From the NCBI RefSeq assembly GCF_000278115.1, contig NZ_JH725116.1, positions 30,517 to 94,516 of the forward strand: a stretch of DNA of 64,000 nt, written 5' to 3'. A program made the position numbers and the translations under genes. The DNA comes from Bartonella sp. DB5-6 (lineage in GTDB: Bacteria > Pseudomonadota > Alphaproteobacteria > Rhizobiales > Rhizobiaceae). How positions within the stretch are numbered: the first letter of the stretch is position 1; every line of letters starts with the position of its first letter. Of the stretch, positions 25,105-33,275 are shown piece after piece. The notes beneath the pieces are model-generated. The model had not been told where the DNA came from, did no database searches, and worked only from the letters and a program-made list of their open reading frames with translations.

Positions 25105-26016
25105 ATGGAAGAAGAGTTTACGCCTGAAGAACAAGCAATCTATGATGAACATTTTGCCAGTGATAATGCTGTTGAGTTGGTCGAGCCTGAGCAAGTTGAG
25201 GAAGTTTTTGAAGCAGAGGAAAGTTCTGAACAGCCAGCTGTAGAACCAGTTGGAGAGCAGCCAAGCTCTGATGCAATAGGATCTGATAAATTAGAGCAAG
25301 AGCGGCAAGCACGCCAAAAGGCAGAACAAAGCGCCATTGAAGCGCGTGAATTGGCTATTGAACTTGCGCAAAAATATGCCGCAATGCAGGAAGAAATCAC
25401 GCGCCGCCGTGAGGAAAATATTCCTACCCTAGAAGACGATCCAAAAGCACATGTTGCATGGCTTAGTCATAAGGTACAAGAACAACAGAAATTGCTTGAT
25501 GAGTTTTCTCATATGAGAGAGAGCCAAGAGCGCATGAGTCAAGAGGAATATGAACGCCAGCAGTTAGGTAATTATTTCGAGGAAGCCAAAGCGCAAGTAC
25601 AAGATAAATATCCAGATTTAGACAGTATCACGGACTATCTCTATGAAAGAGCAGACAGTGTTCTACAAGCGCAAGCAAGCCTTTACCCACAATGGAAAGA
25701 CCCTATGGCGCGGCAACAGCAAATTGGTGCTGAATTGCGCCAAATATGCCAGCAGTGCCAGAAAGCCGGTATAAACCCAATCGAAGTGCTGGTGCAAAAA
25801 GCAAAAGCTTTTGGCTATAGTGGCGCGCCAGTTAAGGACGAAGTGGGAGTCCTTCAAGAGCGTTCTCAAGCAGCGCGGACACTCACTGCGCGCGGCGGGC
25901 AAGTTCCAACAGGTGGGATGGATGTGAGAACGCTTTTTTCCATGCCGGAAGCCGAATTTGCAGCATGGGTTGAGAAAAATCCCGAAAAATTTGAACAAAT
26001 TATGTGCAGAGCATGA
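25105..26016 (+). CDS. Capsid scaffolding-type protein
   Basis: About 303 residues from the ATG at 25105, with GAAGGGA seven bases upstream. It lies between portal and major capsid, the standard slot for scaffolding. The first 80 residues are very acidic, then come long helices ('ERQARQKAEQSAIEARELAIELAQKYAAMQEEI'), and the end has 'AEFAAWVEKNPEKFEQIM', like a capsid-binding helix. It should chaperone procapsid assembly and leave before or during packaging. Confidence 0.82.
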   Translation: MEEEFTPEEQAIYDEHFASDNAVELVEPEQVEEVFEAEESSEQPAVEPVGEQPSSDAIGSDKLEQERQARQKAEQSAIEARELAIELAQKYAAMQEEITRRREENIPTLEDDPKAHVAWLSHKVQEQQKLLDEFSHMRESQERMSQEEYERQQLGNYFEEAKAQVQDKYPDLDSITDYLYERADSVLQAQASLYPQWKDPMARQQQIGAELRQICQQCQKAGINPIEVLVQKAKAFGYSGAPVKDEVGVLQERSQAARTLTARGGQVPTGGMDVRTLFSMPEAEFAAWVEKNPEKFEQIMCRA

Positions 26017-26113
26017 AGATGTGCGCAATGGCGCGACAGAGAGAACCAAGTGATTGTTATCGTTTGGTTGTGCCGTAAGGCAGTTTTAAAAACCAAGAAA
26101 GGCATTGATTGAA

Positions 26114-27259
26114 ATGGCAGTAACACAAGTAAAGCTCAATGACCCATTAGCCGTTGGCGTTTGGGCTAAGATGCTAAATACAGAGACCTCAAAAGCGTTG
26201 CCTATTGCACCGCTGATGGGGAAGAGCAAAAATAGCATTATCCAAGTGTTGGATGTGCTAGGGAAATCCGCTGGTGACTCCGTTACGAGCGGTTTACGAG
26301 TCCAACTTATGGGGGATGGCGTTAGCGAGGGACAAACGCTGGAAGGCAATGAAGAAGCACTCCAATTTATGAATGAAAAGGTGCACATCAACGAGCTTAC
26401 TCATGCTGTGCGCATCAAATATGAAGGCTCTATTGATCAACAACGTGTTCCCTTTAATTTGCGTACCGAAGCAAAAGATGGGTTGGTTGATTGGTATGCA
26501 GACCGTTTAAGTCTGATGTTTTTCATTCAGGCAGCAGGCTATAGCGCACCATGGATGCATTTTGAAGGACGCACCATAACGCTTAAACCGGTGCATTATG
26601 GTTTTAACGCGCCATCAGAGCCAAGCAAATTGCGTATTATTCGCCCGAATAAGAAAAAGACTGATGAAGAGCTTACAAAAGAGGATGTTTTTACATTAGA
26701 TCTTATAGATCAAGCTGTTGAACGCGCAAAACTTGCAAATCCACGTTTGCGTCCTGTTCGTGTTGATGGGAAATCGGCTTATGTGATGTATCTCCACCCA
26801 ATACAGGTAACTCAATTGCGTACTAACACCAAGAGTGGTCAATGGTTAGACATTACCAAGGCAGCTTATGATGGCTCTGGAGCGAAGAACCCAATTTTTA
26901 ATGGTTCTTTGGGGATGTATAACGGTGTCATTTTGCGTGAAGCAGAGCATGTCCCCAATGGTGTTAATTCAAAGACACAAGAGCCTGTGGCATCTGTTCG
27001 TCGTGCTGTTTTGCTCGGTGCACAAAGTATCATCATGGCTTATGGGCGTATTGGCAATGGTGCAACAGGAGGCAATGGGGAAAATAGTGCGACGCGTTAT
27101 AAACTTGTTGAGGAATTGTTTGATTATCAACGTGAATTTGGTTTGGCTGCAAAGACCATTATCGGCATGAAAAAATCACGCTACACCTTGCCGCATTCTG
27201 ATCAAGGGGGACAGGATTTTGGTACCATTGTCATCCCTTCTTTTGCAGAAGCGAGCTAA
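26114..27259 (+). CDS. Major capsid protein (N4-gp56 family)
   Basis: About 381 residues from the ATG at 26114 ('MAVTQVKLNDPLAVGVWAKM'). 'GDGVSEGQTLEGNEEALQFMNEKVHINELTHAVRIKYEGSIDQQRVPFNLRTEAKDGLVDWYADRLSLM' is the characteristic region of N4-gp56-type HK97-fold capsids, and 'YVMYLHPIQVTQLRTN' the later conserved strand. It forms the icosahedral shell. Confidence 0.93.
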   Translation: MAVTQVKLNDPLAVGVWAKMLNTETSKALPIAPLMGKSKNSIIQVLDVLGKSAGDSVTSGLRVQLMGDGVSEGQTLEGNEEALQFMNEKVHINELTHAVRIKYEGSIDQQRVPFNLRTEAKDGLVDWYADRLSLMFFIQAAGYSAPWMHFEGRTITLKPVHYGFNAPSEPSKLRIIRPNKKKTDEELTKEDVFTLDLIDQAVERAKLANPRLRPVRVDGKSAYVMYLHPIQVTQLRTNTKSGQWLDITKAAYDGSGAKNPIFNGSLGMYNGVILREAEHVPNGVNSKTQEPVASVRRAVLLGAQSIIMAYGRIGNGATGGNGENSATRYKLVEELFDYQREFGLAAKTIIGMKKSRYTLPHSDQGGQDFGTIVIPSFAEAS

Positions 27260-27289
27260 CAATTTTAATTGTATTAAAGGATTACAATT

Positions 27290-27733
27290 ATGGCAGAAAA
27301 ATCGCTAATTACACAGGAACCTGTTGAAACCGTTGAGACCGTTGGTATTATGACAGATGAGGGTTTGCCACCTATTTTGCAAGGACGCAATAACTCTACG
27401 CAGCAGGTTAGTTTTTTACGGGCGCGTGTTAAATGTACAGACCAAGGGTTGATAACGAAAATTGGTATTCTACCCCGAGGGGCTTTTATCAAAAGCATTA
27501 AATTTTATGCCATGACGGATTTTGAAGGTGTAACAGCTACATTTGGAAAAGAGCCTCATGGTGATGATTATGGAAAAAATAAACTTTCGCAATCTAGCGA
27601 TGGCAATGTGTACATACCCATGGAGGAACGAGATGTCCCACTAGAAGCTGAAAATACAATTTATATGACACGAGACAAGCAAAGCACCAAAGGTGATGTT
27701 GAGGTGATTGTTGAGTTTTACACCAATCGTTAA
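27290..27733 (+). CDS. Small virion protein, possibly decoration or head accessory
   Basis: 147 residues, largely beta-strand by appearance ('FLRARVKCTDQGLITKIGILPRGAFIKSIKFYAMTDF'). It follows the capsid gene at 30 bases, the place usually held by decoration or head-completion proteins. No family was recognised. Confidence 0.65.
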   Translation: MAEKSLITQEPVETVETVGIMTDEGLPPILQGRNNSTQQVSFLRARVKCTDQGLITKIGILPRGAFIKSIKFYAMTDFEGVTATFGKEPHGDDYGKNKLSQSSDGNVYIPMEERDVPLEAENTIYMTRDKQSTKGDVEVIVEFYTNR

Positions 27734-27805
27734 AGGCAAGGGGGCGTTTGTTTCTTGCGTCCCCTTCCCACACAGGATGCCCCAAGACATTTGGAAGAGG
27801 GTGAT

Positions 27806-28504
27806 ATGACAATAGTAATACAGACAGGTGGTCCGATTGGAGAAAAAGAGACCATTGTTCCTTGGGATAAAAATTTTATCCAGATGTTAAACGATATTCA
27901 GGATGAAATAGATGATCAAACCAATGAGTATGTTGATCAAGTGCAAAGAGCGATATTTTCGGCTATTCGCTTTTGTGAACGATTGCCTTTTTATTTCAAT
28001 GAAAGCCGTGAAATTGTTTTCACCACTCTAAAGGGCAAAAGCCGTTATGGCGCAGAGACACATCCCTCTATGACAGGGGCTGTTCGAATTGTTGATGCTT
28101 ATATTTATGAGGACAATCACAGCAAATCAAGACTTTTGCATGGGGACGCGCTCTTCATTGAGAGCCTTGAGGATGACTCTCACCATAGCATGCCTACGCG
28201 CTATGCCTATTTTGAACAAAAGTTTGTCTTGTATCCAACACCAGATCGAGTTTATTCCATCAGGCTTATTCTCGATCCTATAAGAATAAAAGACATTGAG
28301 AGCGCACAAGACGCGTCCATATGGTTTTGTGAAGCCTATGAATTGATCAAAACCCGCGCAAAATATGAACTCTATACGAATATTATTAAAGAACCACAGA
28401 TGGCAGCGGCAGCTTTTGCCATGTTTCAAGAACAGTTAGACGCATTGAGAATTGAGACTTCGCGGCGCAAAAATCTGTTCAAAATTCAACACACGGATTT
28501 CTGA
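27806..28504 (+). CDS. P22 gp4-like tail accessory / head completion protein
   Basis: About 232 residues from the ATG at 27806 (GGAAGAGGG upstream). 'QVQRAIFSAIRFCERLPFYFNESREIVFTTLKGKSRYG' and 'WFCEAYELIKTRAKYELYTNII' match the phage adaptor family that binds below the portal (P22 gp4-like). It is followed directly by the gp10-like gene with overlapping stop and start (TGATG), as in P22-type genomes. Confidence 0.8.
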   Translation: MTIVIQTGGPIGEKETIVPWDKNFIQMLNDIQDEIDDQTNEYVDQVQRAIFSAIRFCERLPFYFNESREIVFTTLKGKSRYGAETHPSMTGAVRIVDAYIYEDNHSKSRLLHGDALFIESLEDDSHHSMPTRYAYFEQKFVLYPTPDRVYSIRLILDPIRIKDIESAQDASIWFCEAYELIKTRAKYELYTNIIKEPQMAAAAFAMFQEQLDALRIETSRRKNLFKIQHTDF

Positions 28505-29961
28505 TGACTTTTATTCCTATTGCTGAATATAGACCGGACACCGCATTTATTAATAGTGGTTATTCTCATGAGATAGTAAACGTTTTGCCGGCACCAAATT
28601 CGTATATTCCGTTTCCCATGGTGGCGCCAGTCTCAGATCTTTTTCCGGATGTGATTTTGGGGGTCTATGCGGTGCGCTCGTTGAGTGGTGTGCGCATCAT
28701 TGTGGGCGCACCAACAAAGCTTTATGAATATGACAACAGCACGCGCGGCTGGAAAGACATTAGCAAGCCTCACACACAATATCACGCCAATGAGACCGCG
28801 CTTTGGTCTTTTGCTTCCTTTGGTGATCATATTATTGCTGTTAATAGCAATGATCCACCACAAATGCTTTCGTTGAAAACAGATGAAAAGTTTTGTGATT
28901 TGAGTGGTAATCCGCCGCGTGCTGGACTTGTGCGTGTGTGGGGTGATTTTGTTTGCCTGATGCAACTAACAGATAAGCCAAACCGTGTGCAGTGGTCAGG
29001 TTTGAATGATGCAACACATTGGACGGTTGGGGAGAAAAGTTGTGATTATCAAGATTTTCCTGATGGTGAATATGTTCAAGGGTCTACGGAATCAACCAAT
29101 CCACTTATTTTTATGCGCTCCGCCATTTATCATGCAACTTTTGTACCAGGCTCTAAAATTATCTTCAGTTTTGCAAAAATAAAAGACAAAATAGGGGCGA
29201 AAAGCAGTACAGCAATTGCAAGCCGTGGAGACTGTACTTTCTTTGCATCTGATGATGGTTTTTATCAAATCAACAGTGGTGGTGAAATGCTCCCTATAGG
29301 CTTTGGAAAAGTCGATAAAACTGTTTTTACGCTTTACAATAACTTTGCCATTGATGAGATGAAAGCCTGTATTGATCCGGTCTATTCTCGTGTTTATTTT
29401 TCTATCAATGATAACACCGAAGGGATGCATATTTATGTTTATGATTGGCTCTTACAAATATGGAGTGTCATTAAGGGGCAAAACCTTCTCTTATTTCCCC
29501 TTTTTGCAGCCGGTTATACATTAGAAGGCTTAGACGAAGTACAAGAGAGCTTGAAAGATTTACCAGCTTCTCTTGATAGTAAAATGTGGCAAAATGGTGC
29601 GCCTGTTTTGGGAGCCTTTACGCCAGACAACACATTTGGATTTTTTGCAGGTCCTCCGATGGAAGCAGTTATTGCTTCACAAATTGTGGGGGATACGGGT
29701 AGGCAAATCAACCTGATGAGTGAGGCTTTTGTTCAAGCGGATACAACAAATGGTTTTTTGAGTGTTGGGGCGGCATTTATCATTGATAACAAGAACCAAT
29801 TAAATTGGGCTAAAGAGCGTTATGCCGGCTATAATAATGGGATGTATAATATCCGCTCACGGGCGCGTTATCACGCTTTGCGTCTGAGAATACCAGAAGG
29901 CACGCCATGGACACATATAACAGGCTTTGATGTGACGCTCAAACCCGCGGGCATAAGATGA
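28504..29961 (+). CDS. P22 gp10-like packaged-DNA stabilisation / tail hub protein
   Basis: 485 residues, a beta-propeller-like protein: repeated 'W.~SFG~~I.AV' strands, 'PNRVQWSGLNDATHWTVGEKSCDYQDFPDGEYVQG' and 'SDDGFYQINSGGEMLPIGFGKVDKTVF'. This pattern and its position fit the gp10-type tail nozzle/plug of short-tailed phages, which seals the portal and attaches fibres. It ends in a 4-base overlap with the next gene. Confidence 0.82.
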   Translation: MTFIPIAEYRPDTAFINSGYSHEIVNVLPAPNSYIPFPMVAPVSDLFPDVILGVYAVRSLSGVRIIVGAPTKLYEYDNSTRGWKDISKPHTQYHANETALWSFASFGDHIIAVNSNDPPQMLSLKTDEKFCDLSGNPPRAGLVRVWGDFVCLMQLTDKPNRVQWSGLNDATHWTVGEKSCDYQDFPDGEYVQGSTESTNPLIFMRSAIYHATFVPGSKIIFSFAKIKDKIGAKSSTAIASRGDCTFFASDDGFYQINSGGEMLPIGFGKVDKTVFTLYNNFAIDEMKACIDPVYSRVYFSINDNTEGMHIYVYDWLLQIWSVIKGQNLLLFPLFAAGYTLEGLDEVQESLKDLPASLDSKMWQNGAPVLGAFTPDNTFGFFAGPPMEAVIASQIVGDTGRQINLMSEAFVQADTTNGFLSVGAAFIIDNKNQLNWAKERYAGYNNGMYNIRSRARYHALRLRIPEGTPWTHITGFDVTLKPAGIR

Positions 29962-30386
29962 GTTTTAAGATCTATAATACAGAAAAATGGAGCGCTGAAC
30001 AAATGGCGCCCTATTTTGAGAATGTCATAAAATCGATAGCTTATTTTAATCAAAAATTCCCTGATGATTATAATACAGAGACCATTTTAAACGATATTTT
30101 AAAGGGAGAAAAAGTTCTTTGGATTATCGTTGATACGCATGAAAACTTTATGGCGCATGTCACAACACAGTTACAAGAACTCGTCACTGGAGCATTAAGG
30201 GCGGTTATTGTCACACTTGGTGGAAAGGGAGGAGCGCCCTTAACAAAGCTTATCACTCAGATTGAAGCTTATTACAAGGAAAAAGGGGCAAAAGAGCTTG
30301 TCATCATAGGCAGGCGAGGGTGGGAAAAATCTCTTAAATCGCATGGATATCTCGTTAACCTTTTAGAATATAGAAAGCAGCTTTAA
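29958..30386 (+). CDS. Phage virion-module protein with GNAT-like features
   Basis: 142 residues. The central strand-helix pattern 'VLWIIVDTHENFMAHVTTQL', 'RAVIVTLGGKGGAPLTKLITQIEAYYKEKGAKELVIIGRRGWEKSLKSHGY' looks like a trimmed GNAT fold, as found in small proteins of the tail-injection region of several podoviruses. Whether it has acetyltransferase activity is unclear; a structural role is equally possible. The start overlaps the gp10-like gene (ATGA). Confidence 0.65.
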   Translation: MSFKIYNTEKWSAEQMAPYFENVIKSIAYFNQKFPDDYNTETILNDILKGEKVLWIIVDTHENFMAHVTTQLQELVTGALRAVIVTLGGKGGAPLTKLITQIEAYYKEKGAKELVIIGRRGWEKSLKSHGYLVNLLEYRKQL

Positions 30387-30387
30387 C

Positions 30388-31443
30388 ATGGGAAAAAGTT
30401 CTAAACCAATCCAGAATACCCAAAATACGACGCAAACAAATGCACCCCCTGAATGGGCAAAAGGTATTTTTGAACACGCCGCTAAGGACGCCATGACTTT
30501 TTATAACCAAGGCAGCGGAAAAGCCGTTTATGATGGACAGCGTGTTGCAGATTTAAGTGATCAGACAAAGAATGCCATTAATGGGCTTACCAATAATACG
30601 CATAACTATGATAACAACACTTTAAATGGATTAGCCACAGGGCAAAATGCAACAAGCCAAAACTTAAAGAACATGGCTTCAGGTCAACAAGTAGGCAATA
30701 ACCCTTATTTTAATGAAGCACTTCAAAACACATTAAATAAAGCAACAGACACGATTAACAGTTCACTTTCGGGGGCGGGGCGTTATGGTTCTGGGGCGCA
30801 TACTGGGGTTTTGGCTGATGAATTGGGGGGCATAGCAACACAAGCTTTATCACAGCAATATAACCAAGATGTCAACAACATGATGAATGCCAATGGTCTC
30901 ATTGACCAAGCAAACCAAAATCAGTTGGCTGGCGCCAATAACTTCTTTCAAGGTCAAGGTCAGGCAAATCTTAATGCGTTGACGGGAGGGAGTGTGCTTG
31001 ATGCCAATCATCAACGGCAATTAGATGAAGAGCGGCAAAAATGGGAGCAGCAGAACAATCTTGATTGGGACCAGTTAAGTAAGTTGCTCGCAGCTGGTGG
31101 GGCTGTTGCTGGAAATTATGGAACACGAACAGGACAAATGACGACATTGACTCCACAGCCAAAACCTAATCCGTGGGAGATTGTTGGAAATGTTGGAACT
31201 ATCCTTGGTACTTTTGCTGGGCTTAGCGACATCAGAGCGAAAGAAAATATCGTGCAAGTGGGGCGGCGAAATGGACACAAACTCTATGAGTATAATTACA
31301 AGGGCTATCCAGAGCGCTATCGCGGGGTGATGGCACAAGATGTTTTGAAGTCAAAACCTGAAGCTGTTTTCTTGCATAAGGCGACAGGCTTTTTGCATGT
31401 GGATTATGGCAAGCTTGGCTTTGAGATGGAAAGGGTGCGGTGA
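30388..31443 (+). CDS. Injection-type virion protein ending in a Peptidase_S74-like chaperone domain
   Basis: 351 residues. The first 270 are Asn/Gln/Ala-rich and helical, like P22-type ejection proteins. The C-terminal 75 carry the intramolecular chaperone signature: 'SDIRAKENIVQVGRRNGHKLYEYNYKG' and 'RGVMAQDVLKSKPEAV'. That domain normally ends tail spikes and fibres and can cut itself off after trimer folding at the Ser-Asp junction. Its stop overlaps the next start. Confidence 0.78.
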   Translation: MGKSSKPIQNTQNTTQTNAPPEWAKGIFEHAAKDAMTFYNQGSGKAVYDGQRVADLSDQTKNAINGLTNNTHNYDNNTLNGLATGQNATSQNLKNMASGQQVGNNPYFNEALQNTLNKATDTINSSLSGAGRYGSGAHTGVLADELGGIATQALSQQYNQDVNNMMNANGLIDQANQNQLAGANNFFQGQGQANLNALTGGSVLDANHQRQLDEERQKWEQQNNLDWDQLSKLLAAGGAVAGNYGTRTGQMTTLTPQPKPNPWEIVGNVGTILGTFAGLSDIRAKENIVQVGRRNGHKLYEYNYKGYPERYRGVMAQDVLKSKPEAVFLHKATGFLHVDYGKLGFEMERVR

Positions 31444-33275
31444 TGGAACAAGAAAACACAAATTCTCTTTTAAAGTTGTTTGATCCAAAATTTTTGCGTC
31501 CCTTGATATATCAGGGTATGTATCAATTGCCAAAGCATTTGTTCGAACAGCTTTCTACGCCTCCAAGCACGCCGTTGGAAGGGCGATACAAGCCAAGTTT
31601 TTTAGAACGCGCTGCTTTTAGCACAGACCCTTTTGATGCGAACAATGGGGATAATACTCCACAAAAATTGAGTCCTACAGAGCTTATTAGTGGTTCTCAA
31701 ACAGGAGGAGGAGAAGTTGGGAAAAAAACGCCAGCAGAATTGATTATGTCTACGGATGATTTAAAGCGCCAAATGCTTCCATTGCCGGATGTTTCAAAGG
31801 ATACTGTTAAGATACAAGAGGCGCCAGAGCAACAAAAGCATGACTTCTCGCAGGGAGGCGTTGCATCAATGGTTTCTCAATCTCCACTTTTTACGAACAT
31901 TGGTAAAAGGAGTGAGGATGAAGCACAACGACAGCAAAAAAATGCGGTAGATTACACTACTGAACTCAACAACAGATCTATGGCAGAAAATCCGCAGGGG
32001 AGCAGCCCTGTCAATAAAGAAAAACTTTCTCATACGCCTATTCCAGAAGAAGAACATTTAAAAGCAAATGCTAAGCCCGAACAGGCAACGGATTATGTAA
32101 ACGCAGTTGGAAATTTTATCCATAAAGATGCAGACCCAAGCAGCTTATGGGAGCGTTTTAGAAAATCAGAATTTTCCGAGCATTTAATGGATTTTTTTGC
32201 GGGGCTTGCATCAGGAAAAACACCGCAAGAAAGTTTTTCAAATGCGGCGCTTGTTATGCGGCAGGGCAATAATGTACGAGCTCAAAATAGACCAATTTTT
32301 GAGTTTTTACGCTCTAAAGGATATAGTGATAAAGACGCACAAGCCCTTGTGCAATATCCAGATCTTGCCATGAAAGTTATAGGCAACACGTTAAGCCCTC
32401 AAGAAGGCTATAGAACATTGACAGCAGAAGAAAAGGCAGAGCAGGGATTGCCTGAGGATATGACTTTCCAAGTCTCAACAAGCACAGGGAAAATTATACC
32501 TGTCCAAGGAGGACAGCGTTCCACTGCTTCTGGATTTGGGAGTAATGCGGGGGGCACAGTGTCAAAGCCTGAATCAGGTTATATGTATGTTAAGGACGAA
32601 AATGCACTTGGTGGCATACGTGCGGTGCCAATTGCAGGCAGTGGTGCAGAATATAAATTAATTCAAGAACAGAAGGAGGAGGAGCGTAAAAACCAACAAA
32701 CACAAATGCGAATTTTGGAAACAGCAGACAGGTCAAATCGTATACTCTCGGCATCTAAAGAATTGCTAAAAACTGTTGAGGAGAACCCGCATGTTGTTGG
32801 TTTTACGGGTTCTATAGGGTCGTTCCTTCCTAATTCTAAGGCAAACGATTTCGGACACATGCTCGATTCATTGAAGGCGAGTATCGGGCTTGATGCCTTG
32901 AGAAAAGCAAAAGCATTTTCACCAAATGGCGCATCTGGCTTTGGGAACTTGTCTAATATGGAATTGCAAGCATTGCAAAACTCTGTAGCGGCGCTGTATC
33001 AAGATCTTTCCGCAGAGCAAATGAAGAAATCTTTAAAAACAGTTATTGACACTTTCAACAAATCCAATGCAGCAACGCGCGCAATTCTTTTTGGTGGTGC
33101 AGAAGCAACAAGCGAGCTCGTTCGAGCTGCCTATGGGGAAGATGCTTATAAAGGGAATAAGGGAAATCATGCACAGTCAAATGATCCACTAGAAAAACAG
33201 ATAGAAGCATTGCCGGAAGGCATGCTGTTCGTTGATAGTGACGGGCGTATTAAGGAGAAACAAACCAATGGCTGA
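31443..33275 (+). CDS. Large putative DNA-injection protein (first)
   Basis: About 610 residues from the ATG at 31443, overlapping the previous stop. Disordered, Pro/Gln/Ser-rich N-terminal half, then helical segments ('LRSKGYSDKDAQALVQYPDLAMKVIGNTLSPQEGYR', 'SNMELQALQNSVAALYQDLSAEQMKKSLKTVIDTFNKS'). Between the S74-type protein and another large internal protein it occupies the P22 gp7/gp20/gp16 ejection-protein slot. No homologous domain was recognised. Confidence 0.7.
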   Translation: MEQENTNSLLKLFDPKFLRPLIYQGMYQLPKHLFEQLSTPPSTPLEGRYKPSFLERAAFSTDPFDANNGDNTPQKLSPTELISGSQTGGGEVGKKTPAELIMSTDDLKRQMLPLPDVSKDTVKIQEAPEQQKHDFSQGGVASMVSQSPLFTNIGKRSEDEAQRQQKNAVDYTTELNNRSMAENPQGSSPVNKEKLSHTPIPEEEHLKANAKPEQATDYVNAVGNFIHKDADPSSLWERFRKSEFSEHLMDFFAGLASGKTPQESFSNAALVMRQGNNVRAQNRPIFEFLRSKGYSDKDAQALVQYPDLAMKVIGNTLSPQEGYRTLTAEEKAEQGLPEDMTFQVSTSTGKIIPVQGGQRSTASGFGSNAGGTVSKPESGYMYVKDENALGGIRAVPIAGSGAEYKLIQEQKEEERKNQQTQMRILETADRSNRILSASKELLKTVEENPHVVGFTGSIGSFLPNSKANDFGHMLDSLKASIGLDALRKAKAFSPNGASGFGNLSNMELQALQNSVAALYQDLSAEQMKKSLKTVIDTFNKSNAATRAILFGGAEATSELVRAAYGEDAYKGNKGNHAQSNDPLEKQIEALPEGMLFVDSDGRIKEKQTNG

